From positions 1 to 14,068 of the forward strand of contig DMNL01000127.1 of NCBI GenBank assembly GCA_003452735.1: a DNA stretch of 14,068 nt, in the 5' to 3' direction. The notes below the pieces were generated by a model that saw nothing but the letters and a program-made list of their open reading frames with translations, had not been told where the DNA came from and did no database searches. Positions 1-6,414 of the stretch are shown here, one piece after another. Position 1 is the first letter of the stretch; each line of letters begins with the position of its first letter. The position numbers and the translations under genes are program-made. Source of the stretch: Spirochaetaceae bacterium. Its GTDB lineage: Bacteria; Spirochaetota; Spirochaetia; Treponematales; Rectinemataceae.

Positions 1-1
1 C

Positions 2-652
2 GCGATGCGTGATCAAACCTCCGTCCCCATTTCCATCAAGCTGCGTACTGGCTGGGACCAGAATTCTATCAATTATCTTGAAACCGCAGCTATTGCTGAA
101 GAAGCAGGAGTATGTGCTATAACACTGCATGCCCGGACACGTGCCCAAGGCTATGCAGGCAAAGCGGACTGGGAGGCGATCAAAGCTTTATCTGAGCAAA
201 CCTCTGTCCCTGTATTTGGTTCAGGCGACGTCCTGAGCGCTAGCGCAGCGATGTCTATGATCCGCGAAACTGGCTGCAATGGTGTCATGATAGCAAGGGG
301 AGCTATAGGTAATCCTTTCATATTTTCAGATATTCATGAGTTGGCCCATCGCAGAAATGCCGAGGCATATTCTAACAAACCTCCGTCCCTCTTCCTTGAA
401 AGCCCCTCCAACCCAGAAAGCACTTTCATCTATAGGAGACCAGATATTATAGCTCAAACCGCTCTTCGCCATCTCGAAATGTCTACTAAATATATCGGTG
501 AGACGAGGGCATGCATAGAATTTCGAAAACACTTTTGCGCTTATACAAGAGGTCTCCCTGGAGGAGCTGAATTGCGCGCCCAAGCAGTTCGCTGCTCTAC
601 TATTGATGAGTACAAACCCCTTTTTGAGATAATTACCAGAATATATAGCTAG
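2..652 (+). CDS. dusB: tRNA-dihydrouridine synthase, DusB-like, 5' end outside the window
   Basis: C-terminal 216 residues of an FMN- and NADPH-dependent enzyme that reduces uridine to dihydrouridine in the tRNA D-loop. The frame is open at the window edge, so the ATG at 5 is internal, and the N-terminal FMN-binding part and catalytic Cys loop are missing. Visible family motifs are IKLRTGW, LHARTRAQGYAGKADW, the glycine-rich GSGDV strand and GVMIARGAIGNP (FMN phosphate binding), followed by the helical C-terminal domain (HFCAYTRGLPGG). Three repeat-word copies lie in the frame. Two encode TSVP where relatives usually have SIP/V before a beta strand. The third lies in a segment after IFSDIHE that looks longer than usual. 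The family is clear; the assignment to DusB rather than another Dus subgroup is likely but not certain. Confidence 0.88.
   Translation, partial: AMRDQTSVPISIKLRTGWDQNSINYLETAAIAEEAGVCAITLHARTRAQGYAGKADWEAIKALSEQTSVPVFGSGDVLSASAAMSMIRETGCNGVMIARGAIGNPFIFSDIHELAHRRNAEAYSNKPPSLFLESPSNPESTFIYRRPDIIAQTALRHLEMSTKYIGETRACIEFRKHFCAYTRGLPGGAELRAQAVRCSTIDEYKPLFEIITRIYS
15..28 (+). repeat. Dispersed word copy 1 (AAACCTCCGTCCCC)
   Basis: Full 14-nt consensus, C-rich strand in the sense of the Dus gene; read as Gln-Thr-Ser-Val-Pro. Confidence 0.85.
198..211 (+). repeat. Dispersed word copy 2 (AAACCTCTGTCCCT)
   Basis: Variant with T for C at the seventh and T at the last C-rich position; read as TSVP in the beta strand before GSGDV of the Dus enzyme. 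Confidence 0.7.
377..390 (+). repeat. Dispersed word copy 3 (AAACCTCCGTCCCT)
   Basis: C-rich strand in sense; here in a different phase, read as Lys-Pro-Pro-Ser-Leu in a variable segment of the Dus gene. Confidence 0.85.
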
Positions 653-675
653 ACTGAGCTTATCAAAAGATAATA

Positions 676-2001
676 TCAATTATTAGAGATTAGCCAATCA
701 GGCATTGTCCCTATATATTTCTCAAAAGCAATACGGAAATCTTGATCTATTGCTCTCCTTGAATCAGGATTAGACATCACGCTTTCGAGCCAATGATGCA
801 AAAAATCTCTCGAGAAGTCTTCCCAATAATCTGGAATATGGGCAGGCTCAGGTATAGCAGCCGACAATAATGGGTTTTGTCCATAATCAGGAAAATATCG
901 CAGGAATATAGTTTCATTTACTTGCATTATGCTGCTGAAACCATCAAAGGCACCTACATAATCAGGCAAAAGCTGCTGGGATTCCATTTCCTTCCATATC
1001 TTTTCTTGGTTCGTTGACACCAAGAGCCATCTAGCAAATTCTAAGGCTGCTTTTCGATTTTTTGAGCCCTTAGGAATTCCCATGTATCTCGAATCTGAGG
1101 TCAATATGAGCTTATTTTCTACTGTTGGAAAGCGATACCGAAGCTGTTCTCTTGTTGAGTGAGGAAGCTTGAAGAATTCACTTGCCTTCATAGGCCAATA
1201 AAGCACTTTACCCTCAAGGACAAGCTGGTATCCAGGCTTGTTGAAATAAACAAATGCAAAAGCATCTTGGTCAGATATTCTTATATCAGAATTAAAGGAT
1301 AACAAGACTTCAATAGATTTTTCAAGATTTTGCTTATTCCATAAAATTGGCCACAAGCTCATATCAGCTGATACGGCGGGGACAGAGGTTAGCTTCCAGT
1401 TTTGATTTGGAGCAAAACCGACATTTCCTGCAAGAAGCCAATTCTCAGCAAAACTCAGATCCCACCGTGGAGAAAATCCTAGGCTGCTAATCTTGCCATT
1501 TTCTATCCGAGTAAAAGCTTGAGACGCCTGGCGAATCATTTCGGAATCGAGCATGGCTGTACCAGCCCTAGCGGTTTCAGACTTGTTTTCTATGATCAAT
1601 TCACAATCAAAAGAAACAGGCAACAAGACATGCCTTGAACCTAACTTGCCTGCATTGAGCAATGCTGGATATATATCGTTTGGATCAAGATAATACTTGG
1701 TAAAAAGCTCATCCAATGAGGCGAATTTTTTCAATACAGTATTAGAAAGCATGTACTTTGCAATTATTAGGGACGGAGGTTTAGTGGCATTATTTATCTC
1801 AGAAGCTGGATACGCTTTATATTCTACATCGATGGTATATTGATCATTCTCTCGATTAAAAAGTTGAGCTGCAATGATGAGTTCGGGCATATCTGTCCAA
1901 ATAAGTGCACTTGAAGTAAAATGAACACATGCAGAGCATAAAAGGATTATTATTAGGGCAAATATGCTAATTCCAATGCGAAAAGTGCATCGTCTGTACA
2001 T
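676..2001 (-). CDS. Extracellular solute-binding lipoprotein (family 1-like)
   Basis: A 441-residue protein with a basic N-terminus (MYRRCTFRIG), a hydrophobic stretch at residues 9-21 and LCSAC ending at Cys25. This fits a lipoprotein signal with the relaxed lipobox typical of spirochaetes. The rest resembles ABC sugar-binding proteins in length and in pattern: residues 310-350 carry a YMGIPKGSKNRKAALEFARW segment like the usual AIPKGSKN-K-AA-F--W motif. It would be anchored in a membrane and bind a sugar or other small ligand; the ligand cannot be inferred. No permease or ATPase gene is adjacent, so it is an orphan here. The ATG at 2001 has a GAAGG ribosome-binding site and a candidate promoter upstream. 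It converges on the Dus gene with a 23-bp gap. Two repeat-word copies encode KPPSL (74-78) and TSVP (205-208). Confidence 0.75.
   Translation of the reverse strand: MYRRCTFRIGISIFALIIILLCSACVHFTSSALIWTDMPELIIAAQLFNRENDQYTIDVEYKAYPASEINNATKPPSLIIAKYMLSNTVLKKFASLDELFTKYYLDPNDIYPALLNAGKLGSRHVLLPVSFDCELIIENKSETARAGTAMLDSEMIRQASQAFTRIENGKISSLGFSPRWDLSFAENWLLAGNVGFAPNQNWKLTSVPAVSADMSLWPILWNKQNLEKSIEVLLSFNSDIRISDQDAFAFVYFNKPGYQLVLEGKVLYWPMKASEFFKLPHSTREQLRYRFPTVENKLILTSDSRYMGIPKGSKNRKAALEFARWLLVSTNQEKIWKEMESQQLLPDYVGAFDGFSSIMQVNETIFLRYFPDYGQNPLLSAAIPEPAHIPDYWEDFSRDFLHHWLESVMSNPDSRRAIDQDFRIAFEKYIGTMPDWLISNN
1378..1391 (-). repeat. Dispersed word copy 4 (TAACCTCTGTCCCC)
   Basis: Given in the sense of the lipoprotein gene; CTCTGTCC variant, read as TSVP at residues 205-208. 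Confidence 0.65.
1769..1782 (-). repeat. Dispersed word copy 5 (AAACCTCCGTCCCT)
   Basis: C-rich strand in the sense of the lipoprotein gene; read as KPPSL at residues 74-78. Confidence 0.85.
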
Positions 2002-2036
2002 TTTCCCTTCCTTGAATAGTCTTCATGTATAGTGTC

Positions 2037-2064
2037 ATCATAGTAACAAATCTCTTGCTAGCAA
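2037..2064 (-). promoter_or_regulatory. Candidate sigma70-type promoter for the lipoprotein gene
   Basis: On the minus strand, TTGCTA (2064-2059) and TATGAT (2042-2037) are separated by 16 nt, which would start transcription about 30 nt upstream of the lipoprotein ATG. It lies in the 84-bp divergent gap. The -35 part overlaps the palindrome TTGCTAGCAA (2055-2064), a possible operator. Inferred from sequence match only. Confidence 0.35.
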
Positions 2065-2085
2065 AGATGAAGGTCAAGCAAAATT

Positions 2086-3150
2086 ATGCAACGATCCCTT
2101 GATTCAATAGAAAAAGTAAGAATCAATTGGCACTCTCAATGCTTAAAAGCTCGCTATGGTGAGAAAGTATGGAGATTAGGCCTTGATGCAGGTTTCACTT
2201 GCCCCAATCGCAGTGCAGATCGATTGCAAGGAGGGTGCCGATTTTGCGCCGCAGATGGAAATATTTCAGCATACCAGAAATCACAAACCTCCGTCCCCAA
2301 TAGCAACACTAGTGTTACCAAAGCTATCAATGATAGATCAACTATCGAAGATCAAATCCGCCGCGCTCTCGCTTTTACCCGTCAACGCTATAAGGCAAAA
2401 GCCTTTTTCCTCTACTTTCAGGCATATACTTGTACTAACGCGCCTGTATCTATGCTAGCTAAAATATACAACGATGCCATAAAGACATTCATGCGCATTT
2501 ATTATGATACTCAAAAGCAAGCTAGCGTTGACTTGAAGTTATCTGATATCTCTATGACACCTTTGAAGGGAATTATTGTATCTACACGGCCAGATTGTTT
2601 TGATATAGAGAAGGCAGAACTCTTAGCATCCTATAGAAAACAGGATTTGGAGGTATGGATCGAATTTGGCCTTCAGTCAGCGCACGAGAAAACACTCGCT
2701 TTTATTAATCGAGGTCATGGTATCGATGAATTTCTCATTGCGATGGATATTGCCAAAAAAGCTCAGCTTAATAGAACGGTACATATAATCTTAGGACTAC
2801 CAGGAGAATCTCACAGAGATATGATTGAGACTATTAAATTCGTTGCCCAGATAAAGCCAGAGGGATTGAAGTTTCATGATTTACACCTGGTAAAAGGCTC
2901 AGCATTCGCGCGAAGTTTCCATTCGGGCGAGATTACATTGATGCATCCATCTCGTTTACCGGTTCTTATTGCTGATTGTCTTGAGCTGTTGCCTCCATCG
3001 ACCGAGATTATGCGTTTGTCAGCAGATTTCCGGCCTGAAGAGACAATCAATCTTTCCCCACAAACTGATAAGCACAAACTGGCCCGCGCAGTAGAAGAAG
3101 AACTTTTGGTTCGTGATTCATTTCAGGGACGGAGGTTTGAAATGGACTGA
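2086..3150 (+). CDS. Radical SAM protein, YhcC/YtqA (TIGR01212) family
   Basis: 354 residues. The N-terminus has the family signature RLGLDAGFTCPNR followed by GGCRFC, giving Cys39-x11-Cys51-x2-Cys54 as ligands of the SAM-cleaving [4Fe-4S] cluster. Further matches to E. coli YhcC are YFQAYT, STRPDC, VWIEFGLQSAHEKTLAFINRGH, GLPGE and KFHDLHLVKGS. The family acts on an unconfirmed substrate; a link of the B. subtilis member YtqA to wobble-uridine tRNA modification is my recollection, not verified. That would suit a location between a tRNA-modifying enzyme and tRNA genes. The ATG at 2086 is preceded by AAGG 12 nt upstream, rather far. The protein is longer than the roughly 310-residue E. coli homologue because of extra sequence at residues 60-88 and 145-160. 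A repeat-word copy lies in the first of these (TSVP, 68-71), and another near the C-terminus gives QGRRF. Confidence 0.85.
   Translation: MQRSLDSIEKVRINWHSQCLKARYGEKVWRLGLDAGFTCPNRSADRLQGGCRFCAADGNISAYQKSQTSVPNSNTSVTKAINDRSTIEDQIRRALAFTRQRYKAKAFFLYFQAYTCTNAPVSMLAKIYNDAIKTFMRIYYDTQKQASVDLKLSDISMTPLKGIIVSTRPDCFDIEKAELLASYRKQDLEVWIEFGLQSAHEKTLAFINRGHGIDEFLIAMDIAKKAQLNRTVHIILGLPGESHRDMIETIKFVAQIKPEGLKFHDLHLVKGSAFARSFHSGEITLMHPSRLPVLIADCLELLPPSTEIMRLSADFRPEETINLSPQTDKHKLARAVEEELLVRDSFQGRRFEMD
2285..2298 (+). repeat. Dispersed word copy 6 (AAACCTCCGTCCCC)
   Basis: Full consensus, read as QTSVP in a serine/threonine-rich loop just after the radical SAM cysteine motif, a segment that appears extended relative to E. 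coli YhcC. Confidence 0.85.
3125..3138 (-). repeat. Dispersed word copy 7, G-rich in sense
   Basis: On the + strand AGGGACGGAGGTTT, read as Gln-Gly-Arg-Arg-Phe four codons before the stop of the radical SAM gene. Flanks CATTTCA (3119-3125) and TGAAATG (3138-3144) are inverted repeats, so the word would sit in a hairpin loop. Confidence 0.85.
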
Positions 3151-3180
3151 TAGAGCAATCGATGGTAGCCCTTTCAGCAC

Positions 3181-3209
3181 TTGACAATTACCATGCTTTC
3201 TCGTATTGT
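3181..3209 (+). promoter_or_regulatory. Promoter of the tRNA cluster
   Basis: Perfect -35 TTGACA (3181-3186), 17-nt spacer and -10 TATTGT (3204-3209), about 30 nt upstream of the first tRNA. Strong sigma70-type match in the right place for a stable-RNA operon. Confidence 0.7.
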
Positions 3210-3238
3210 CGATTCTCGCCGACTGGTCTGCTGACATT

Positions 3239-3323
3239 GGAGCGGTGTCCGAGGGGTTTAAGGAGACGGTCTTGAAAACCGCTGTACCGCAAGGTACCGG
3301 GGGTTCGAATCCCCCCTGCTCCG
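3239..3323 (+). tRNA. tRNA-Ser(UGA)
   Basis: 85 nt. The acceptor stem GGAGCGG pairs with CTGCTCC, with one G-U pair. The anticodon loop is CTTGAAA with anticodon TGA at 3273-3275. There is a long variable arm and a T-loop TTCGAAT. The discriminator is G, as expected for serine; CCA is not encoded. Reads UCA and neighbouring UCN codons. Confidence 0.96.
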
Positions 3324-3343
3324 ATTTAAACCATCTGGTCCAA

Positions 3344-3431
3344 GGAGAGGTGCGAGAGAGGCCGAATCGGGCTCCCTGCTAAGGAGTTGTACCTCTAAAG
3401 GGTACCGAGGGTTCGAATCCCTCCCTCTCCG
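3344..3431 (+). tRNA. tRNA-Ser(GCU)
   Basis: 88 nt. Acceptor GGAGAGG/CCTCTCC, anticodon loop CTGCTAA with GCT at 3378-3380, long variable arm, T-loop TTCGAAT, discriminator G, no encoded CCA. Reads AGC and AGU. Starts 20 nt after the previous tRNA. Confidence 0.96.
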
Positions 3432-3440
3432 GTCTTTCGT

Positions 3441-3514
3441 GAGGCTATAGCTCAGCTGGATAGAGCTTCAGATTGCGGATCTGAAGGTCGGAGGTTCGAA
3501 TCCTCTTAGCCTCA
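3441..3514 (+). tRNA. tRNA-Arg(GCG)
   Basis: 74 nt. Acceptor GAGGCTA/TAGCCTC; D-arm GCTC...GAGC with A20 (GGATAG), an arginine identity base. The anticodon stem TCAGA/TCTGA closes a 7-nt loop TTGCGGA, so the anticodon is GCG (3475-3477), which would read CGC and CGU. T-arm GGAGG TTCGAAT CCTCT, discriminator A, no encoded CCA. Most bacteria use ACG (inosine) for these codons, so GCG is unusual. Confidence 0.93.
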
Positions 3515-3522
3515 TTCTTATT

Positions 3523-3608
3523 GGAGAGATGCGAGAGCGGTTGAATCGGGCGGTCTCGAAAACCGTTGAACCCTCTGGGTTCCGGGGGTTCGAATCCCCC
3601 TCTCTCCG
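3523..3608 (+). tRNA. tRNA-Ser(CGA)
   Basis: 86 nt. Acceptor GGAGAGA/TCTCTCC, anticodon loop CTCGAAA with CGA at 3557-3559, long variable arm, T-loop TTCGAAT, discriminator G, no encoded CCA. Reads UCG. Starts 8 nt after tRNA-Arg. Confidence 0.96.
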
Positions 3609-3644
3609 CTATAACAAACCGCAGATTATATCCACGGTTTTCTC

Positions 3645-3673
3645 TTGATTGCCTTGTTGTGTTGATTTATTGA
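3645..3673 (+). promoter_or_regulatory. Candidate internal promoter for tRNA-Ser(GGA) and SRP RNA
   Basis: TTGATT (3645-3650), 17-nt spacer and TATTGA (3668-3673) end 16 nt before the next tRNA, in the only long gap (81 nt) of the cluster. It could drive SRP RNA separately from the upstream tRNAs. Confidence 0.4.
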
Positions 3674-3689
3674 TTGCTTTTTGCAGTCT

Positions 3690-3777
3690 GGAGAGATGAC
3701 CGAGCGGTCGAAGGTGCACGATTGGAAGTCGTGTGTACCCCGAAAGGGTACCGAGGGTTCAAATCCCTCTCTCTCCG
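3690..3777 (+). tRNA. tRNA-Ser(GGA)
   Basis: 88 nt. Acceptor GGAGAGA/TCTCTCC, anticodon loop TTGGAAG with GGA at 3724-3726, long variable arm, T-arm GAGGG TTCAAAT CCCTC, discriminator G, no encoded CCA. Reads UCC and UCU. Only 12 nt separate it from the SRP RNA, so the two are probably processed from one transcript. Confidence 0.96.
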
Positions 3778-3789
3778 TGAATAATTCGA

Positions 3790-3900
3790 GCGCATAAGGC
3801 CAGGCACTGTGCTCGTAACCACTGTCTAAACCCGCCAGGTCCGGAAGGAAGCAACGGTACACAGCAGGTGCGGTGCCGCAGAGCGCCTGGCCTTATGCGC
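3790..3900 (+). ncRNA. ffs: Signal recognition particle RNA (small bacterial 4.5S type)
   Basis: The ends form a perfect 16-bp stem (3790-3805 with 3885-3900). The centre carries the conserved apical hairpin GTCCGGAAGGAAGCAAC with the GGAA tetraloop, the binding site for the Ffh M domain. Length about 111 nt, with no Alu domain, as in Gram-negative-type 4.5S RNA. It directs Ffh-dependent targeting of membrane proteins. Exact mature ends are inferred from the stem. Confidence 0.95.
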
Positions 3901-3944
3901 TTTGACTGCTTTACCCTTACACCCTCGCATGGTATTTTTCCATT

Positions 3945-5948
3945 ATGCAATTTGAAGTCACGGCAAACCGTAAACGACCACAGACTTTCGAACAACTAGC
4001 AGGTCAAAGCTTTGTATCCTCTACGCTTATTTCATCGCTAGAACAAGGACGCATAGCACATGCCTATCTATTCTCTGGACCGAGAGGATGCGGAAAGACC
4101 AGTACAGCTCGCATACTAGCTAAAGCGCTAAATTGCGAACAAGGTCCTACTGCTCATCCATGCGGGACATGTGATTCTTGCATTTCCATTGCCAATGGTT
4201 CTTCTCTCGATGTTATCGAAATAGATGGCGCATCGAATACATCTGTAGATAATATTAGACAGATCAAGGATGAAGTACTGTTCCCTCCTAATATTGGACG
4301 TTATAAAATCTATATTATAGACGAAGTTCATATGCTATCGATGAGTGCCTTTAACGCGCTCCTTAAGACCATTGAAGAACCTCCGCCATATATTGCATTC
4401 ATATTTGCAACCACAGAACCCCACAAGGTTCCTGCAACTATAAAAAGCCGATGCCAGCAATTCAATTTCAGACTGATTTCTGTAGAGACTATTTTTGAGC
4501 TTTTGAAGCAAGTCGTTTTAGAGACAGGCATCGAAGCAGAGGAAGAAGCGCTATTATGGATAGCTCGAGAAGCTGCAGGCTCTATACGCGATGCTTATAC
4601 CCTTTTCGATCAAATTGCTTCATTTTCTGGCACAAAAATCACTGCTCAGAATATTAGAGAAACGCTCGGATTAGTAGGAATTGAATCTCTTAACGCACTT
4701 TTTCGAGCCATTGCAAAAGGAAACTCCCAGGATGCATTTCTTATCCTAGATGATATTATTATGCGGGGTGTTTCTCCTGAACAATTCTTGACAGATGCTG
4801 TGAATTATTGTCGTTCTGTGTTGCTTATAATGAACGGCATCCAAAAAGAAAACCTAATAATTGCCCCTCATACAGTATTCGAGCCTATAGTTATTGAGTC
4901 TCTTTCGAAAGCCCAAATCGAATATTCTATTGCTCTACTTCTTGATACATATCGACATCTCAAAGAAAGCATAGAACCACGATACGAAATCGAATTGACC
5001 ATTGCCAAATTGTGCCACCTCTCATCATATATTAGCCCTCTTGAATTATTTGACATGCTTCATAACATTCAGCAGCTCTTTAAAAAAAACGAAATACGCG
5101 CTTCAAGCTTGAACGAAATTGGATCTCCCGAGTCAATAATTAAAGAAACGATCAATAGCAAATCTTCTGATAAACAAATACCGTTATCCGAATTAAGAAA
5201 GAAAATCATCAGCAAATTGCGAAGCCAAAACCTCTTCCTGGCTTCGGCTCTAGAAAAATCAGCAGAATGGCAACCTAAACACAATGGCATAATCATCCCA
5301 GTCTCAAATCGGGTTGAGATGGACATCATTTTGCGATTTGAATCTTTCATTATAGAGACAGCTACCCAAATTCTAGGAAAACCATGTGCAATCGAAGTCC
5401 GACATTTATCAGTTCAAGAAAACCACGAAAATAATGAAAATAGCGACCTCCGTCCCCCGTTACAGACAAACACCCAATCAAGTGAACCACAACCACAGAC
5501 CTCCGTCCCTCAAAACGGAGAGACTATTCAAGGAGAAATTGACAAGAAAAAAACTACTAATGAAAGGACTCCTCAAGGACAAGATTCTTTGCTGAAAGAA
5601 AACATAGGGTTATCAGGTGAGAAGGGGGATAGCCCCGACTCTTTTGAGCTTCCTTTAGAGACCAATGAAATAGGATTTTCTAATAATGATGAGAAGATAA
5701 AAAGCGGTAATGGGATTCAATGCTCAGATGCCTCAGAACAAAACAAGCTTACAGAATCAGAGGCTCATCTTGTAGATGTTGTGCGCAAGGTCTTCAAGGG
5801 TACAGTGGTGGCAACAAAAGTTACCCATGAGCCTTCTATTCTCGAAAAATCGTCCTTATCTTCTAATTTATCAAGAAATACCTCATATTCATCTGAACTC
5901 TCTGAACAATCAGAAGAATTCGCTGATATGCAGGATGAAGAAATCTAG
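3945..5948 (+). CDS. dnaX: DNA polymerase III subunits tau/gamma
   Basis: 667-residue clamp-loader ATPase of the replisome. It has Walker A GPRGCGKT (45-52), four zinc-binding Cys (64, 73, 76, 79), Walker B IIDEVH (124-129), sensor-1 ATTEP (155-159) and the arginine-finger SRC motif (168-170). The collar domain III runs to about 370. Beyond it lie a conserved-looking domain (about 395-485), a long low-complexity linker with two repeat-word copies (RPP and TSVP) and a short C-terminal segment (LVDVVRKVFKGTVVATKV). The start is chosen because FEVTA...RPQTF is the expected N-terminus; no ribosome-binding site is visible before it. An A8 run at codons 380-382 could yield a truncated gamma-like form. 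First gene of the dnaX-ybaB-recR set, 44 bp after the SRP RNA. Confidence 0.97.
   Translation: MQFEVTANRKRPQTFEQLAGQSFVSSTLISSLEQGRIAHAYLFSGPRGCGKTSTARILAKALNCEQGPTAHPCGTCDSCISIANGSSLDVIEIDGASNTSVDNIRQIKDEVLFPPNIGRYKIYIIDEVHMLSMSAFNALLKTIEEPPPYIAFIFATTEPHKVPATIKSRCQQFNFRLISVETIFELLKQVVLETGIEAEEEALLWIAREAAGSIRDAYTLFDQIASFSGTKITAQNIRETLGLVGIESLNALFRAIAKGNSQDAFLILDDIIMRGVSPEQFLTDAVNYCRSVLLIMNGIQKENLIIAPHTVFEPIVIESLSKAQIEYSIALLLDTYRHLKESIEPRYEIELTIAKLCHLSSYISPLELFDMLHNIQQLFKKNEIRASSLNEIGSPESIIKETINSKSSDKQIPLSELRKKIISKLRSQNLFLASALEKSAEWQPKHNGIIIPVSNRVEMDIILRFESFIIETATQILGKPCAIEVRHLSVQENHENNENSDLRPPLQTNTQSSEPQPQTSVPQNGETIQGEIDKKKTTNERTPQGQDSLLKENIGLSGEKGDSPDSFELPLETNEIGFSNNDEKIKSGNGIQCSDASEQNKLTESEAHLVDVVRKVFKGTVVATKVTHEPSILEKSSLSSNLSRNTSYSSELSEQSEEFADMQDEEI
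5082..5113 (+). promoter_or_regulatory. Possible slippage site for a gamma form of DnaX
   Basis: Eight A residues (5082-5089) followed by C are read Lys-Lys-Asn at codons 380-382, just after domain III. A -1 shift gives a stop after about 18 codons and a +1 shift after 7, so either makes a roughly 390-400-residue product. A 12-nt palindrome TTCAAGCTTGAA (5102-5113) follows. E. coli (A6G, ribosomal) and Thermus (A9, transcriptional) make gamma by slippage at comparable A runs. Inference; no upstream stimulatory Shine-Dalgarno is seen. Confidence 0.35.
5446..5457 (+). repeat. Dispersed word copy 8 (ACCTCCGTCCCC)
   Basis: Third C-rich phase, read as Leu-Arg-Pro within DLRPPLQ in the DnaX linker. 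Confidence 0.8.
5499..5510 (+). repeat. Dispersed word copy 9 (ACCTCCGTCCCT)
   Basis: Read as TSVP in the DnaX linker, 53 nt after copy 8 but in a different reading phase, so the pair is not a tandem duplication of one coding unit. Confidence 0.8.
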
Positions 5949-5975
5949 ATTTACAAGGAATAAGCTGGAGGTTAC

Positions 5976-6329
5976 ATGGATCTTTCGAATATTATCGACA
6001 TGCTAAAGAATCCACAAGCATTAAAAATGCAAGCTGAAGAAATGCAAAAAAAAATGAACGCTATTCAAGCTACAGGACAGGCCGGAGGCGGCATGGTCAA
6101 AATTACTCTTTCAGGAAACATGGAATTGCTTGAATGCCTAATTTCTCCTGAGCTTTCAGATTTAAAAGATATACCTTTGCTTCAGGATCTCATTCGGGCT
6201 GCCCATCATAATGCTACGGAAAAGATAAGAGAAGCTATCCAAAAAGAATTTGCTGGCTCATTAGGAGAATTTAGTACGAGCATCCCATTTGGAAACTTCC
6301 CCGGCAATTTCACGGGGACGGAGGTTTAA
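5976..6329 (+). CDS. ybaB: YbaB/EbfC family nucleoid-associated protein
   Basis: 117 residues. N-terminal helix with Met/Gln-rich NPQALKMQAEEMQKKM, then the conserved GQAGGGMVKITLSGNMELLECLISPEL and a C-terminal helix, matching the small DNA-binding EbfC dimer family. Its gene sits between dnaX and recR in most bacteria. The ATG at 5976 follows GGAGG (5967-5971), 27 nt after the dnaX stop, so cotranslation is likely. The last codons and the stop are formed by a repeat-word copy: GTEV then TAA uses the final T of the word, making a tail that may have been reshaped by the repeat. Confidence 0.93.
   Translation: MDLSNIIDMLKNPQALKMQAEEMQKKMNAIQATGQAGGGMVKITLSGNMELLECLISPELSDLKDIPLLQDLIRAAHHNATEKIREAIQKEFAGSLGEFSTSIPFGNFPGNFTGTEV
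6314..6327 (-). repeat. Dispersed word copy 10, G-rich in sense
   Basis: + strand GGGGACGGAGGTTT, read as Gly-Thr-Glu-Val followed by TAA, so the word supplies the C-terminus and the first base of the stop codon of ybaB. Confidence 0.85.
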
Positions 6330-6414
6330 GCTTCTAAGCTTCTGCTTGAATTGGATGCGCTGCTTTCTCTATCGCCCGCTTCTTAATTTCTTAATCTGGG
6401 CTTTGGTGGACTTT

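Noticed and set aside
660..673. TTATC-AAAA-GATAA hairpin between the Dus and lipoprotein genes
   Set aside because: Only 5 AT-rich base pairs and no T tract on either side; not a credible terminator.
3626..3862. 78-codon minus-strand ORF over tRNA-Ser(GGA) and SRP RNA, containing EGFEPSVP
   Set aside because: This is the well-known spurious translation of the antisense of a serine tRNA; the strand is occupied by structural RNAs.
3902..3938. TTGACT...TATTTT as dnaX promoter
   Set aside because: The spacer is 25 nt, too long for a sigma70-type promoter.
3759..3995. Minus-strand ORF antisense to SRP RNA and the dnaX start
   Set aside because: Overlaps a clear RNA gene and the dnaX coding region; composition is not protein-like.
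5069..5350. 93-codon antisense ORF within dnaX
   Set aside because: Shadow of a strongly supported gene on the other strand, no ribosome-binding site.
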